Origin: Gemmatimonadales bacterium | Lineage (GTDB): Bacteria; Gemmatimonadota; Gemmatimonadetes; Gemmatimonadales; GWC2-71-9 | Direction: 5' to 3' | NCBI GenBank assembly: GCA_025934955.1 | Contig: JAICWE010000030.1 | Span: forward strand, 1-39,888 | Length of the DNA: 39,888 nt | Shown: positions 14,851 to 24,221 of the stretch, one piece after another | Position numbering within the stretch: the stretch's first letter is position 1 | How the letters are laid out: each line of letters starts with the position of its first letter | Notes under the pieces: model-generated | What the model was told of the DNA's origin: nothing | Database searches by the model: none | Seen by the model: the letters and a program-made list of their open reading frames with translations, nothing else | Made by a program: the position numbers and the translations under genes

Positions 14851-15999
14851 ATGGCCACGCTTCAGGCGCCGGTGTCACTCGCGGAACGGTACCGCGCGGA
14901 GTTCCCGGTCTTCGAGCACGTCGTCTACCTCAACAGCTGCTCGCTCGGTGCGCTGTCGCGCCGCGCGCGGGCGCGGGTGGAGCAGTACCTCGATCTCTGG
15001 GAGCGACGCGGCGCCTCGGCGTGGTCCGACGTGTGGTGGGCCGCGCTGGCCGAGCTGCGCGAGCGATACCGGCGCGTCATCGGCGCGGGTCAGGGCAGCA
15101 TCGCGCTGCACCCGAGCATCAGCTCGGCGCTCACGGCGGTGGCGGAGTCGCTGGACTACCGGCACCGCCCCAAGGTCGTCGTCTCCGCGCTCGACTTCCC
15201 GACGATCAGCTACCAGTGGCTCGCCAAGGCGCGAGACGGCGTCGAAGTCGTGGTGGTGGAGAGCCCGGAGGGGACGGCGGTGCCGCTCGAGCTGTGGGAG
15301 CGCGCCATCGACGACCGCACGGCGCTCGTCGCGACGAGTCACGTCTTCTTCGCCAGCGGCGCCATCCAGGACGTCGGCGCGCTGGCGGAGCTGGCCCACC
15401 ATCGCGGCGCGCTGCTGCTGGTGGACGGCTACCAGGCGGCGGGGCAGCTGCCGGTGGACGTCGGCGCGCTCGAGGCCGACTTCTACTGCGCCGGCGGACT
15501 CAAGTGGCTGCTGGGCGGGAGCGGCATCGCGTTCCTCTACGCGCGGCCCGAGCTGATTCCCGCGCTGGAGCCGGCGACGACCGGCTGGTTCGGCCATCGC
15601 GAGCAGTTCCGCTTCGATCCGCGCACGCTCGAGCGGCACGACGATGCGCGGCGGCTGGAGACGGGGACGCCGGCGCTGCCGGCGGTGTACGCCCAGCTCG
15701 GCGGGCTCGACGTGATCGAGGAGATCGGCGTGCCGGCCATCCGCGCGGCAACGGCGGCGCTGGTGGAGGATCTCGTCGCCGGCGCGCGCGAGCGCGGGCT
15801 CCGGCCCAGGGTGGCGCCGACGGCCGCGGAGCGGAGCGGCATCGTGATGCTGCCGAGGGCGGACGCCACGGCCGACGTGCGCCGGCTGGCGGACGCGGGC
15901 TTCATCGTGGATGCGCGGCCGGGCCACGTGCGCGTCTCGCCCTACTTCTACAACCGCGCCGACGATCACCGCGCGCTGCTCGAGCACCTCACGCCATGA
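14851..15999 (+). CDS. class-V aminotransferase-fold PLP enzyme
   Basis: A 382-aa fold-type I PLP enzyme of the cysteine desulfurase/kynureninase/isopenicillin-N-epimerase group. It has the N-terminal Y-L-N-S-C-S-L-G-A segment, the PLP-contacting aspartate in L-V-D-G-Y-Q-A-A-G (Asp192) and the Schiff-base lysine in C-A-G-G-L-K-W-L-L-G-G-S-G (Lys218). The usual mobile loop with the catalytic cysteine of group I desulfurases is not apparent, so an epimerase, lyase or aminotransferase role is as likely as sulfur mobilisation. It heads an operon with a LOG-family protein, a deoxyhypusine-synthase-like enzyme and an exporter-like MFS protein; the next start overlaps its stop (ATGA). Confidence 0.87.
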   Translation: MATLQAPVSLAERYRAEFPVFEHVVYLNSCSLGALSRRARARVEQYLDLWERRGASAWSDVWWAALAELRERYRRVIGAGQGSIALHPSISSALTAVAESLDYRHRPKVVVSALDFPTISYQWLAKARDGVEVVVVESPEGTAVPLELWERAIDDRTALVATSHVFFASGAIQDVGALAELAHHRGALLLVDGYQAAGQLPVDVGALEADFYCAGGLKWLLGGSGIAFLYARPELIPALEPATTGWFGHREQFRFDPRTLERHDDARRLETGTPALPAVYAQLGGLDVIEEIGVPAIRAATAALVEDLVAGARERGLRPRVAPTAAERSGIVMLPRADATADVRRLADAGFIVDARPGHVRVSPYFYNRADDHRALLEHLTP

Positions 16000-16712
16000 C
16001 CAACAGCCCGTACCGCCGCGTGGACGACGACAAGCTCCCGACCCAGGACGAAGTCCTCCTCGAGGGGCCGCAGCCACCGAACCAGCGGAGCTCCGATCCG
16101 TGGCTGGTGCTGCGGATCATGGGCGAGTTCGTCTGGGGCTTCGACCACCTCCGCGACGTGCGGGACGGCGTCACGATCTTCGGCTCGGCGCGCACCGCGC
16201 CGGACGACCCGATGTACGAGGCGTGCGTCGAGACGGCGCGGCTGCTGGCGGAAGCGGGCATCCCGATCATCACCGGGGGCGGGCCGGGCATCATGGAAGC
16301 GGGGAACCGCGGCGCCATGGACGGCGGCGGGCTCTCGATCGGCTGCAACATCGAGCTGCCGTTCGAGCAGGGGTCGAACGCGTACCTCAAGCGCTCGCTC
16401 AACTTCAAGTTCTTCTTCGTGCGGAAGACGATGTTCCTCAAGTACTCGACGGCGTTTCTCGTCTTCCCCGGCGGCTACGGCACGCTGGACGAGTTGTTCG
16501 AGGCGCTGACGCTGATCCAGACGGGGAAGGTGAAGCACTTCCCGGTGATCCTGTTCGGGAGCCACTACTGGGGGCCGCTGGTCGGCTGGCTGCGCGACGT
16601 GGTGGCGCGGGAGCGGAAGATCAACGTCGCCGATCTCGATCTCTGCCAGGTGGTGGACGATCCGTCCGAGGCGGCGCGCATAGTCATCGCGGCGCGGGAC
16701 GGCAAGGACTAA
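15996..16712 (+). CDS. LOG family protein (TIGR00730-type nucleoside 5'-monophosphate phosphoribohydrolase)
   Basis: A 238-aa Rossmann-type protein. The two family motifs are present: G-G-G-P-G-I-M-E (residues 94-101) and P-G-G-Y-G-T-L-D-E (158-166), which bind the nucleotide phosphate and carry the catalytic arginine/glutamate region. Characterised members release the base from cytokinin riboside monophosphates or other nucleoside monophosphates; older labels call them lysine decarboxylases, which is not supported. It has an N-terminal extension of about 55 residues before the first strand. The ATG overlaps the stop of the PLP enzyme, and a strong AAAGGAG for the next gene follows directly after its stop. 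Confidence 0.88.
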   Translation: MTNSPYRRVDDDKLPTQDEVLLEGPQPPNQRSSDPWLVLRIMGEFVWGFDHLRDVRDGVTIFGSARTAPDDPMYEACVETARLLAEAGIPIITGGGPGIMEAGNRGAMDGGGLSIGCNIELPFEQGSNAYLKRSLNFKFFFVRKTMFLKYSTAFLVFPGGYGTLDELFEALTLIQTGKVKHFPVILFGSHYWGPLVGWLRDVVARERKINVADLDLCQVVDDPSEAARIVIAARDGKD

Positions 16713-16722
16713 AGGAGCGGGC

Positions 16723-17880
16723 GTGGCGACGAAGCATGATGGCGGACCGGGCCGGTATCTCAGCGGGCAGCGGATCGAGCCCCGGGCGATCACGGGCAGG
16801 GAGAGCGCGGCGGAGCTGATCGACAACGCCTTTCTGGCCTACAACGCGGGGCGGCTGCGCGAGGCGTGCCAACTCTTCACCCAGCGGATGCTCGCGGCGG
16901 ACACCACCGTCGGCATGAGCCTGACGGGCGCCATGACGCCGGCCGGGCTCGGCATGAGCTCGCTCATTCCGCTCATGGAAGCGGGCTTCGTCGACTGGAT
17001 CATCTCGACCGGCGCCAATCTCTACCACGACGCCCACTTCGCCCTGGGCCTCGCGATGCACCGCGGCACCCCGCACGCCGACGACGTGGAGCTGCGCGAG
17101 AAGGGCGTGGTGCGGATCTACGACATCTTCTTCGACTACCGCGTGCTGCTGTCCACCGACGCCTTCGTCCGCGAGGTGAGCGCGCGCGACGAGTTCCAGC
17201 GGCCGATGAGCACCGCCGAGTACCACTATCTCCTGGGCGGGTATCTGAAGGAGCGGGAGCGGGCGCTCGGCCAGAGCCGCCGCTCGGTGCTCACCGCGGC
17301 GCACGAGCTGGAGGTGCCGATCTACACCAGCTCGCCGGGCGACAGCTCCATCGGCATGAACGTCGCCGAGCAGGCGCTGATGGGCAGCAAGCTGCGGTTC
17401 GACGTGTCGCTCGACGTGAACGAGACGGCGGCCATCGTGCTCGAGGCGAAGCGCACCGGCGGAAAGAGCGGCTGCCTCATCGTCGGCGGCGGGAGCCCGA
17501 AGAACTTCATGCTCCAGACCGAGCCGCAGATCCAGGAAGTGCTCGGCATCGACGAGCGGGGGCACGACTACTTCCTGCAGATGACCGACGCGCGCCCCGA
17601 CACCGGCGGGCTCTCCGGCGCCACGCCGGCGGAGGCGGTGAGCTGGGGGAAGATCGATCCCGACCAGCTTCCCGGCACGGTCGTGGTCTATGCCGACAAT
17701 TCGCTCGCGCTGCCGCTGCTCACCGCGTACGCGCTGGCGAAGGTGCCGCCGCGCCCGCTCAAGCGGCTCTACGGCCGGCGCGGCGCGATGATGGGTCGCC
17801 TCGTCGCGGAGTACCGCAGCGCACTCGACTTCCGCGACCGGCGCGCCAGCGAGGCCGGCGCCGGCGTCGGAGGCCGGTGA
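16723..17880 (+). CDS. deoxyhypusine synthase-like protein
   Basis: A 385-aa member of the deoxyhypusine/homospermidine synthase family, enzymes that move the aminobutyl group of spermidine using NAD. The lysine that forms the enzyme intermediate is in G-G-G-S-P-K-N (Lys260), and the conserved E-A-V-S-W-G-K-I (304-311) and V-Y-A-D-N-S segments follow. The S-T-G-A-N-L-Y-H-D motif near 95-103 is also typical. Bacteria lack eIF5A, the classical substrate, so the acceptor must be something else, perhaps a polyamine. The GTG start at 16723 is preceded by AAAGGAG at optimal distance, the clearest ribosome-binding site of this operon. The MFS gene starts within its stop codon. Confidence 0.9.
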   Translation: MATKHDGGPGRYLSGQRIEPRAITGRESAAELIDNAFLAYNAGRLREACQLFTQRMLAADTTVGMSLTGAMTPAGLGMSSLIPLMEAGFVDWIISTGANLYHDAHFALGLAMHRGTPHADDVELREKGVVRIYDIFFDYRVLLSTDAFVREVSARDEFQRPMSTAEYHYLLGGYLKERERALGQSRRSVLTAAHELEVPIYTSSPGDSSIGMNVAEQALMGSKLRFDVSLDVNETAAIVLEAKRTGGKSGCLIVGGGSPKNFMLQTEPQIQEVLGIDERGHDYFLQMTDARPDTGGLSGATPAEAVSWGKIDPDQLPGTVVVYADNSLALPLLTAYALAKVPPRPLKRLYGRRGAMMGRLVAEYRSALDFRDRRASEAGAGVGGR

Positions 17881-19370
17881 GCGTACCGTCCCGCCGGTAC
17901 GCGGTCTATGCGCTCGGCGTGCTCGCGCTCAGCAACCTGCTGAGCTACGTCAACCGCAACGTCCTCTTCGCCCTCTTCGAGCCGATCAAGGCCGGGCTGC
18001 ACCTCTCCGACGCGCAGCTCGGCTGGCTCGCGTCGGGGTACGTGCTGATCTTCTCGCTCGCCGCGCTGCCGTTCGGCGTGCTGGGCGATCTGCGCTCGCG
18101 GCGCGTGGTCATCGCCGCCGGCATGCTGATCTGGAGCGCGGCGACGCTCGCCAGCGGGCTCGCGACCGGCTTCGCGGGGCTGCTCGCGTGTCGCGCGCTG
18201 GTGGGACTCGGCGGCGCGGCGTTCGGCGCCACCGCGCAGTCGCTCGCCGCCGACTACTTCCCCAACCGCGGGCGCGCGCTCGCCATGGGCATCCTCTCCG
18301 CGGGGATCACGCTCGGCGGCGTGGTCGGCATCTGGCTCGGCGGGCGGCTGGAGGCGATGTACGGCTGGCGACTGACGCTGGTCGCGGTCGGCGCGCCGGG
18401 CTTCGCGCTGGCGGTCGCCTGCGGGCAGCTGCGCGATCCGGTGCGACCGGACTACGGCATCACCGTGCGGGCCATGCTGCGCGATCTCGAGGTCGGCGCG
18501 CAGGCGGTGCTGCGGCTGGTCGCGCCGCTCCTGACGGGCCTCGTCCTCGGGGGCATCGCGGCGTGGCTGCTGGACCAGCGGTATGGGGCCGACTCGCGCG
18601 CGGATACCGCCGCATTCGCGATCGCCGTGATGCTCGGGCTCGCGATCAACGTGCGCTGGTGGGTGCGCGACATCGGCCGGCTGCCGCCGCCGGACGGCAC
18701 CCGCGGCGGGCTGCACGGCGCGGTGAACGATCTGCTCGCGGCGGTGCGGCTGGTGCTGCACACGCCGACGCTGGTGTTCGTCTTCGCGGGCGGCGCGTTG
18801 ATCTCGTTCGGGATCAACGGGCTGGTCGGGTGGGCGCCGACGTTCATGTCGCGCGAGCTGGGGCTCACGGTGCGCGCGGCGGCGACGCTGCTGGGAACCT
18901 GGGGACTGATCGCGGGGATCTTCGGCTCGCTGACCGGCGGGCTGCTGGCCGACTGGCTCCGGCGCTACACCGCCACGGGCCGGGTGCTCACGATCGCGCT
19001 CGGACTGGTGCTCGGCGGGCCGCTGGCGATCTGGCTGCTGACGGTGCGCGACCTGTCGCTCTTCGTGCCTATCTTCGCCGCCGCGTTCTTCTTCATCTCC
19101 TGGTACAACGGACCGATCGCCGCGGCGATCTTCGATGTGGTGCCCGCGCGGATCAGCGCCACCGTCGCCGGCGCCTACCTCCTGTTCATTCACCTCGTGG
19201 GCGACGCAGTCGCCTTTCCGCTCATCGGCGGGCTCTCCGACCGCTTCGGCCTCGACCGTGCCGTGCTGATCCTGCCGGCCGTGGCGCTGGCGGGCGGGCT
19301 GGTGGTGCTGCTCGCCGCGCGGACGGTGGAGCACGACATGGACCGCAAGCTCGCGCGCGACCAGCGCTGA
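17877..19370 (+). CDS. MFS transporter
   Basis: A 497-aa major facilitator superfamily protein with about twelve membrane segments. The loop 2-3 signature is [10 protein letters not shown], and the N-terminal segment [10 protein letters not shown] resembles spinster-like and organic-anion MFS carriers. The GTG at 17877 overlaps the stop of the deoxyhypusine-synthase-like gene (GTGA), so it is translationally coupled to it. The long frame that opens further upstream is shadow sequence inside that gene. As last gene of the operon it probably imports a substrate for, or exports the product of, the three enzymes; direction and substrate cannot be read from the sequence. Confidence 0.88.
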   Translation: MSVPSRRYAVYALGVLALSNLLSYVNRNVLFALFEPIKAGLHLSDAQLGWLASGYVLIFSLAALPFGVLGDLRSRRVVIAAGMLIWSAATLASGLATGFAGLLACRALVGLGGAAFGATAQSLAADYFPNRGRALAMGILSAGITLGGVVGIWLGGRLEAMYGWRLTLVAVGAPGFALAVACGQLRDPVRPDYGITVRAMLRDLEVGAQAVLRLVAPLLTGLVLGGIAAWLLDQRYGADSRADTAAFAIAVMLGLAINVRWWVRDIGRLPPPDGTRGGLHGAVNDLLAAVRLVLHTPTLVFVFAGGALISFGINGLVGWAPTFMSRELGLTVRAAATLLGTWGLIAGIFGSLTGGLLADWLRRYTATGRVLTIALGLVLGGPLAIWLLTVRDLSLFVPIFAAAFFFISWYNGPIAAAIFDVVPARISATVAGAYLLFIHLVGDAVAFPLIGGLSDRFGLDRAVLILPAVALAGGLVVLLAARTVEHDMDRKLARDQR

Positions 19371-19395
19371 GCCGTCGGCCGCGCCGGACCGCTGT

Positions 19396-19764
19396 CTAAC
19401 GCCCCGCCCGCTCCACCAATCCGATCAGCTCCTGGTACATCGCCTCGTGCGCCGACGCGTCGTCGGAGCGGAGCGCCGCCGTGGTGCAGTGCCGCAGATG
19501 GTTGTAGAGCAGCGTACGGCTCACCCCGCGCAGCGCCTCCTGCACCGATGACACCTGGGTCAGCACGTCGGCGCAGTAGCGCTGCTCGTCCACCATCTTC
19601 TGCAGCCCGCGGACCTGGCCCTCGATCCGGCGGAGGCGGTGGACCACCGCCCGCTTGATCTCCGGATCCACCGCGACCGCGTGGACGCCGTCGCCCGGGC
19701 GGGCGCCGCAGCCGCAGCTGGCGGTTTGGGCGACGCGAGCGGCGGCGGACGATTCATGCGACAT
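19396..19764 (-). CDS. csoR: copper-sensing repressor, CsoR/RcnR family
   Basis: A 122-aa all-helical metalloregulator. The Cu(I) ligands are present with exact CsoR spacing: Cys64, His89 and Cys93 (25 residues then 4), within R-Y-C-A-D-V and N-H-L-R-H-C. Copper binding should release it from DNA and derepress the copper operon. A 25-residue N-terminal extension carries an extra C-G-C-G that might bind metal too. It is the last gene of the copZ-copA operon; its ATG lies inside the copA end (11-base overlap) with AGGAG just upstream. It probably autoregulates through the promoter at 22442-22470. Confidence 0.92.
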   Translation of the reverse strand: MSHESSAAARVAQTASCGCGARPGDGVHAVAVDPEIKRAVVHRLRRIEGQVRGLQKMVDEQRYCADVLTQVSSVQEALRGVSRTLLYNHLRHCTTAALRSDDASAHEAMYQELIGLVERAGR

Positions 19765-22018
19765 GGAAACTCCTGAGACGAAGACTGTTGGAGACGACGC
19801 TCACCGAGCTCAGCGCCATCGCGGCGCCGGCGAGCACCGGACTGAGCCGAAGCCCGAGCAGCGGGTAGAGCACGCCCGCCGCGACCGGAATGCCGAGGGC
19901 GTTGTAGATCAGCGCCCAGAAGAGGTTCTGCCGGATGATGCGCATGGTGCGGCGGGAGAGCGCGATGGCGCCGACCACCGTGCGCGGGTCGCCGCGCATC
20001 AGGGTGACGGCCCCGGTTTCCATCGCCACGTCGGTGCCGGTGCCCATCGCGATGCCGACATCGGCGGCGGCGAGCGCGGGCGCGTCGTTCAGTCCATCGC
20101 CCACCATGGCCACGACCCGGCCCTCGGCCTGGAGCCGGCGGATCTCCGCGAGCTTTCCCTCCGGCAGCACCTCGGCCACGACGCGATCGGCTCCGACCGC
20201 GCGGCCGACGTGCTCGGCGGTGGCGCGGCTGTCACCGGTGAGCACCACGACCTGAACATCGAGCGCCTGGAGCGCGCGCACGGCGTCGCCGCTCTCGCGC
20301 TTGATCGGATCCTCGACCGCGAGGAGGCCCTGGAGCGCGCCGTCGGCCGCGACGTAGACGACGGTGCGCGCGCGCGCCGCCTGCGCGTCGGCTTCGGCGC
20401 TCAACGTGCCCACCGGGATGCGCTCGGCGTCCATCAGCGCGCGGTTGCCCACGGCGATGTGGCGGCCGTCGAGCGTCGCGGTGACGCCCTTGCCCGGATG
20501 GACCGCGAAGCCGGCGACATCGGGGAGCTGCATGCCGCGCTCGCGTGCCGCGGCGACGATGGTCTCGGCGATCGGATGCTCGCTCCGGCGCTCGACCGCG
20601 GCAGCGAGCGCCAGGACGCGCCCGCCGCCATGCACCGTGGCCAGCGCGGGATGGCCGGCCGTCAGTGTGCCGGTCTTGTCGAAGACGACGGTGTCGATGC
20701 CCTCCGCGCGCTCCAGCGCCTCGCCGCCGCGGATCAGGATGCCGAGCTCGGCGCCGCGGCCGGTGGAGACCATCACCGCGGTCGGCACCGCGAGACCCAT
20801 GGCGCAGGGGCAGGCGATCACCAGCACCGTGACGGCGGAGACCAGCGCCTGCACCAGCCGCGGCTCGGGGCCGAGGTCGTACCAGACGACGAAGGTGGCG
20901 ACGGCGAGCGCCATCACGACGGGGACGAAGACGCCGCTGATCCGATCGGCGAGGCGCTGGATGGGCGGGCGGGAGGCCTGCGCCTGCTGCACCAGGCCGA
21001 TGATGCGGGAGAGCACGGTGTCGCGTCCGACGCGGTCCACGCGGAACCGGAAGGCGCCGGCGCGGTTGAGCGTGGCGCCGGTGACGGCATCGCCCGGCGC
21101 CTTGGGAACCGGCAGCGGTTCGCCGGTGAGCATGGACTCGTCCACGTGGCTGCTGCCGTCGAGGACGGTGCCGTCGGCCGGGATCTTCTCGCCCGGCCGT
21201 ACCAGCGCGACATCCCCGACGCGCAGCTCCGCGAGCGGCACGTCCACCTCGTTGCCATCGCGCAGCACGCGCGCCGTCGCGGGACGGAGGCCGGCGAGCG
21301 CGCGAATCGCACCGGCGGTGCGCGTCCGCGCCCGCGCCTCGAGCCAGTTGCCGAGAAGGATGAAGGCGATCAGCCACGTCACCACTTCGTAGTAGACCTG
21401 CGGTGCGATGCCGTGCGACGCGAACCATCCGCCGCCGACGGTCATCGCGATGCTGAAGAGCAGCGCGGCGCCGGTCCCCACCGCGATCAGCGTATTCATG
21501 TCGGCGCCATGATGGCGGAACGCGAGCCACGCGCGCACGTAGAAGTGGCGACCGGCCCAGAGCACCACCGGCAGCGCCAGCGCGAGCTGGAGCCAGCGCA
21601 GCAGCGCGGCGCTTCCGGTGGCCTCGCCGCTCATGCCGCCGGGAAAGAGGCCGACGATCGTGGTGAGCAGCGCGAGCGCCAGGCTCACGGCGAACTTCCG
21701 CCGGAGCGAGCGGTCTTCAGCGGCGCGCTCGGCGTCCTGCGCGTCGAGCGTCGTTTCCGGAGTGGCGCCGGGGTCGGGGAGCGACGCGTCGTAGCCGGTG
21801 TCGCGCACCCGCGCGATCAGCACGTCGAGCGAGACCGCGCCCGGATCGAAGCGCACGGTGGCGGCACCGGTCATCAGATTGACGTTTGCGGTGGAGACAC
21901 CGGGCGTGGTCTCCAGCGCACGCTGCACCCGGCTGCTGCACGCGGCGCAGGTCATCCCGCCGACGGTGATCGTGCACTGCTCGCTCGCGGGCAGCGTGCC
22001 GGTGACGGTGTCAGTCAT
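19754..22018 (-). CDS. copA: Cu(I)-translocating P1B-type ATPase
   Basis: A 754-aa ATPase that pumps Cu(I) (or Ag(I)) out of the cytoplasm. It has one N-terminal heavy-metal-associated domain with G-M-T-C-A-A-C (Cys24, Cys27), eight predicted membrane segments, T-G-E (298-300), the channel motif C-P-C (403-405), the phosphorylated D-K-T-G-T (Asp447), the H-P dipeptide (481-482) and G-D-G-L-N-D (640-645). The Y-N in TM7 and M-x-x-S-S in TM8 complete the Cu(I) signature. ATG 22018 is chosen because it overlaps the stop of the 42-aa peptide (ATGACTGA); an earlier start at 22066 would overrun that gene with arginine/proline-rich sequence. Confidence 0.95.
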   Translation of the reverse strand: MTDTVTGTLPASEQCTITVGGMTCAACSSRVQRALETTPGVSTANVNLMTGAATVRFDPGAVSLDVLIARVRDTGYDASLPDPGATPETTLDAQDAERAAEDRSLRRKFAVSLALALLTTIVGLFPGGMSGEATGSAALLRWLQLALALPVVLWAGRHFYVRAWLAFRHHGADMNTLIAVGTGAALLFSIAMTVGGGWFASHGIAPQVYYEVVTWLIAFILLGNWLEARARTRTAGAIRALAGLRPATARVLRDGNEVDVPLAELRVGDVALVRPGEKIPADGTVLDGSSHVDESMLTGEPLPVPKAPGDAVTGATLNRAGAFRFRVDRVGRDTVLSRIIGLVQQAQASRPPIQRLADRISGVFVPVVMALAVATFVVWYDLGPEPRLVQALVSAVTVLVIACPCAMGLAVPTAVMVSTGRGAELGILIRGGEALERAEGIDTVVFDKTGTLTAGHPALATVHGGGRVLALAAAVERRSEHPIAETIVAAARERGMQLPDVAGFAVHPGKGVTATLDGRHIAVGNRALMDAERIPVGTLSAEADAQAARARTVVYVAADGALQGLLAVEDPIKRESGDAVRALQALDVQVVVLTGDSRATAEHVGRAVGADRVVAEVLPEGKLAEIRRLQAEGRVVAMVGDGLNDAPALAAADVGIAMGTGTDVAMETGAVTLMRGDPRTVVGAIALSRRTMRIIRQNLFWALIYNALGIPVAAGVLYPLLGLRLSPVLAGAAMALSSVSVVSNSLRLRSFHVA

Positions 22019-22139
22019 GGTGGTGCCCCTCGGCCGGCCGCGACGCGGCGCCGGCGTGGGCCGCACGGAAGAAGTACCAGTACACCCAGCCGATCGCGGC
22101 GATGCCGGCGACGGTAACCAGGATTCGATCGAGCGTCAT
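22011..22139 (-). CDS. 42-aa single-pass membrane peptide with histidine-rich tail in the copper operon
   Basis: A short frame between copZ and copA. Residues about 5-24 form one hydrophobic helix rich in tryptophan, tyrosine and phenylalanine at its end (G-W-V-Y-W-Y-F-F), followed by a small polar tail ending G-H-H-H-D. GGAAGGA lies upstream of its ATG at about nine bases, and its stop overlaps the copA start by eight bases, so translation is plausible and coupled. The His tail could bind copper near the pump. It could also be a relic of the membrane anchor of a cupredoxin-domain protein, a type often found in copper operons. I do not recognise a named family. Confidence 0.65.
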   Translation of the reverse strand: MTLDRILVTVAGIAAIGWVYWYFFRAAHAGAASRPAEGHHHD

Positions 22140-22161
22140 CGCACTGCGTCCTTCCGGTTGC

Positions 22162-22368
22162 TCACGCGGCAGTGGCGCGGTAACCCGCGTCTGCCACCGC
22201 CGCGGCGATCTGGTCCGCCGTCGCCTTCGCCTCGTCGTAGCGCACCACTGCGCGGCCGATCTGCACCGACTCGACCTCCACGCCGGGCAGCGCGCCGAGT
22301 GCCCGCTGCACCGCGCTCAGGCAATGACCGCAACTCATCCCATCGATATGGAGTGTGACCTGTCTCAT
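22162..22368 (-). CDS. copZ: copper chaperone, heavy-metal-associated domain protein
   Basis: A 68-aa cytosolic protein consisting of one HMA domain (beta-alpha-beta-beta-alpha-beta) with the Cu(I)-binding motif G-M-S-C-G-H-C (Cys13, Cys16). It should carry Cu(I) to CopA and possibly to CsoR. The extra histidine between the cysteines (C-G-H-C) differs from the more common C-A-A-C of the CopA domain. It is the first gene of the copper operon, about 66 bases downstream of the predicted transcription start, with no obvious Shine-Dalgarno sequence before ATG 22368. Confidence 0.92.
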   Translation of the reverse strand: MRQVTLHIDGMSCGHCLSAVQRALGALPGVEVESVQIGRAVVRYDEAKATADQIAAAVADAGYRATAA

Positions 22369-22441
22369 GGAGGGTTAACCCCGCGGGTTGTAGTTCTGTG
22401 GCGTAGTCCGCGATACCAGCGAAGCGAACAGAGCGACCGGT

Positions 22442-22470
22442 AGGATAGATAGGGGGCTGGGGTATGTCAA
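22442..22470 (-). promoter_or_regulatory. sigma-70-type promoter of the copper operon, with possible CsoR site in its spacer
   Basis: On the minus strand TTGACA (22465-22470) is followed after exactly 17 bases by TATCCT (22442-22447), the best consensus promoter in the window. On the plus strand the spacer contains ATAGGGGG-CT-GGGGTAT (22449-22465). The GGGGTAT half looks like a CsoR half-site, but the other half is not its inverted partner, so operator function is uncertain. Repression by occlusion of this spacer would fit CsoR practice. Confidence 0.7.
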
Positions 22471-22530
22471 TCGGGAGGGAGCCGGGCCGGACCTCGGGTG
22501 CGCGGCGATCAGCGAGTCGCACCTGGAAGG

Positions 22531-22591
22531 GCCGAGGCGACGCAGAACGCGGCAACGCGGAGGTGGGCTGGGAAGGAAGGCTCGCCTCGGC
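22531..22591. repeat. 10-bp inverted repeat with 41-base spacer upstream of the GAF protein gene
   Basis: GCCGAGGCGA (22531-22540) is perfectly complementary to TCGCCTCGGC (22582-22591). It lies in the 270-base gap between copZ and the GAF-rich gene, which otherwise holds the copper promoter on the left and a short palindrome near the right end. It could form a long-looped stem in a leader RNA; no known riboswitch was recognised. Confidence 0.35.
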
Positions 22592-22611
22592 GATCCTAAC
22601 TCTCTTCAGGG

Positions 22612-22623
22612 ACTAGACCTAGT
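22612..22623. promoter_or_regulatory. 12-bp palindrome ACTAG-AC-CTAGT before the GAF protein gene
   Basis: A perfect dyad (5-2-5) placed 17 bases before ATG 22641. It is AT-rich in a GC-rich surrounding and contains two CTAG tetramers, which are usually rare in bacterial DNA. The position suits an operator overlapping the promoter or the start of transcription; no regulator can be named. Confidence 0.4.
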
Positions 22624-22640
22624 AAGCCTCGTCGGTCGGC

Positions 22641-24206
22641 ATGTCTTTCGCTCGCCGGCGCAGCATGTTCGGCGAGCCGGACGAGCCCATCCCTCAGGAG
22701 CCTTGGAAGCGAATGAGCGGCCCCAAGCCGCTCATTCCTTTGCTGCCCGCCGACGACTCAGCGTCCGACCCGGTGGTACTGGCCACCTGGCATGAGGCGA
22801 TCTCCGGCGCGCTCGCCGCCGACGTTCCCCACGATCTGTTCGCGCTCTGGATGTACCCGCCACACGAGAAGCCGATACTGCTCGGTCCCGCCGAGCTGGC
22901 GCAGGACGAGCTGGCGGTGCCGGTGCCGGCGCCGCTGGTGAGTCAGGACCAGCTCCGGTTGCTCGAGGACATCGTGCGCGACGCCGGCTACGGCTCGGTC
23001 GCATGCCTGCCCATCCGTTTCGGGCGGCGTGATGTCGGACTCCTCCTCGCCGCCGATCTTCGCCCCGACTGCTACGGAGCCGATGAGCTGGCCGTGCTGC
23101 AGGAGAGCGTCCGCCAGCTCGCGCCCGGCTTCGCGCGCATCGCGCGGCGGTGGCAGAGCGGCGCCGGCGCGTCGGCGCTGGTCCAGACCCATGCGCTGCT
23201 GCACCAGCTCGGGCACGCGGCGGCGCAGGCCCGCACACCGCGCGCCTATGCCCAGGCGATCTCCGCCGCGCTCGATCCGCTGCTGCCGCACGAGCGACTG
23301 GAGCTGTTCATCCCGGGGACCTCGGCCAGCCAGACGTACCGGCTGGGCGAGCACGAGCAGGGCTCGCTCTGGAGCGATGCCACGCTGGTGCTCGACGCCG
23401 CCGACTTCGATCTGACCGCACTGTTGCCGGATGAGGAGCCGGCGGTCGTGCACGATACCCGGAGCGACCGGCGCTGGCCGCGGGAAGCGATGGCGCTGCT
23501 CGGCACCGAGGAGCTGCGGTCAATTCTCGGCGTGCGGCTGATCCTGGGCGGGCGGACCGTCGCGTTCCTGTTCCTCGCGAGCATCGGCGCGGACTTCTAC
23601 CGCGCGGCGGACGGCGCGCTGCTGGCGCAGATCGGGCCGCTCATCGCGACGCGGGTGGATGCGTTCACCCAAACGTGGCTGCTGGAGACGTTGCGGGCGC
23701 AGCTTGGCTCGATGCAGGCGATTCCGCAGCAGCTCCGCCGGATGGCGGCGCTGCTCGCGACGGCGGGCACCACGCCGGACGCGATCCGCGAGTTCGTGGC
23801 GGAGGCGACGGCGCTGCTGCCGTTTCACCGCGCGCGGTTCGCGCTGCGGCTGGGCGACCCCGATCGGGCGGCGATCATCGTCCCGGGCGAGAGCCGCGCG
23901 CTGGCCGATCTGCCGCAGGTGCCGATCGCCGGCTCGGCCGTCGGGCGGGTGCTGGCGGGGGAGCTGCCCAACGCGGTGGTCGGCGTGGCGCCGGACATCG
24001 AGCTGATCTTCCCGCTGCGGGTGGCGGGACAGCTGGTCGGGGCGATGGCGCTCACCACCGACTCGCCCGCCGCGTTCAGCCGGCCGCACCTGATGCTGGC
24101 GCAGCAGATCGCCGACCTCGTGGCGCCATACCTCGAGCTTCAGCGCCGGAGCGCGCTCGCCCCGCCCGGCGTGGCGCCCGGCTGGAAGCGGACGCCGAAG
24201 CTGTGA
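22641..24206 (+). CDS. protein with multiple GAF-like sensor domains, no output domain
   Basis: A 521-aa soluble protein that appears to contain about three GAF-type folds (roughly residues 45-170, 185-345 and 360-510). Strand pairs typical of GAF domains recur: S-V-A-C-L-P-I-R-F-G-R-R-D-V-G, S-I-L-G-V-R-L-I-L-G-G-R and L-I-F-P-L-R-V-A-G-Q-L-V-G. No histidine kinase, cyclase, EAL, DNA-binding or phosphatase motif was found, and no conserved ligand cysteines. It may act by protein-protein contact. The first 40 residues are polar and proline-rich. ATG 22641 is used; a later ATG (22668) is possible. Its 3' end is 15 bases from the convergent peptidase gene. Function unknown. Confidence 0.72.
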   Translation: MSFARRRSMFGEPDEPIPQEPWKRMSGPKPLIPLLPADDSASDPVVLATWHEAISGALAADVPHDLFALWMYPPHEKPILLGPAELAQDELAVPVPAPLVSQDQLRLLEDIVRDAGYGSVACLPIRFGRRDVGLLLAADLRPDCYGADELAVLQESVRQLAPGFARIARRWQSGAGASALVQTHALLHQLGHAAAQARTPRAYAQAISAALDPLLPHERLELFIPGTSASQTYRLGEHEQGSLWSDATLVLDAADFDLTALLPDEEPAVVHDTRSDRRWPREAMALLGTEELRSILGVRLILGGRTVAFLFLASIGADFYRAADGALLAQIGPLIATRVDAFTQTWLLETLRAQLGSMQAIPQQLRRMAALLATAGTTPDAIREFVAEATALLPFHRARFALRLGDPDRAAIIVPGESRALADLPQVPIAGSAVGRVLAGELPNAVVGVAPDIELIFPLRVAGQLVGAMALTTDSPAAFSRPHLMLAQQIADLVAPYLELQRRSALAPPGVAPGWKRTPKL

Positions 24207-24221
24207 TCCCGTCCTGAGCGC

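Noticed and set aside
15996-16712. Lysine decarboxylase label for the LOG-family protein
   Set aside because: The G-G-G-P-G-I-M-E and P-G-G-Y-G-T motifs define phosphoribohydrolases; there is no PLP site.
22019-22066. Earlier copA start at 22066
   Set aside because: It would add an Arg/Pro-rich leader and overrun the 42-aa peptide; ATG 22018 gives a normal HMA-domain start.
19655-22117. 820-codon open frame on the plus strand opposite copA and csoR
   Set aside because: It is antisense to genes with full motif sets, its protein is low-complexity His/Arg/Asp/Gly-rich, and such mirror frames arise from GC-rich codon usage.
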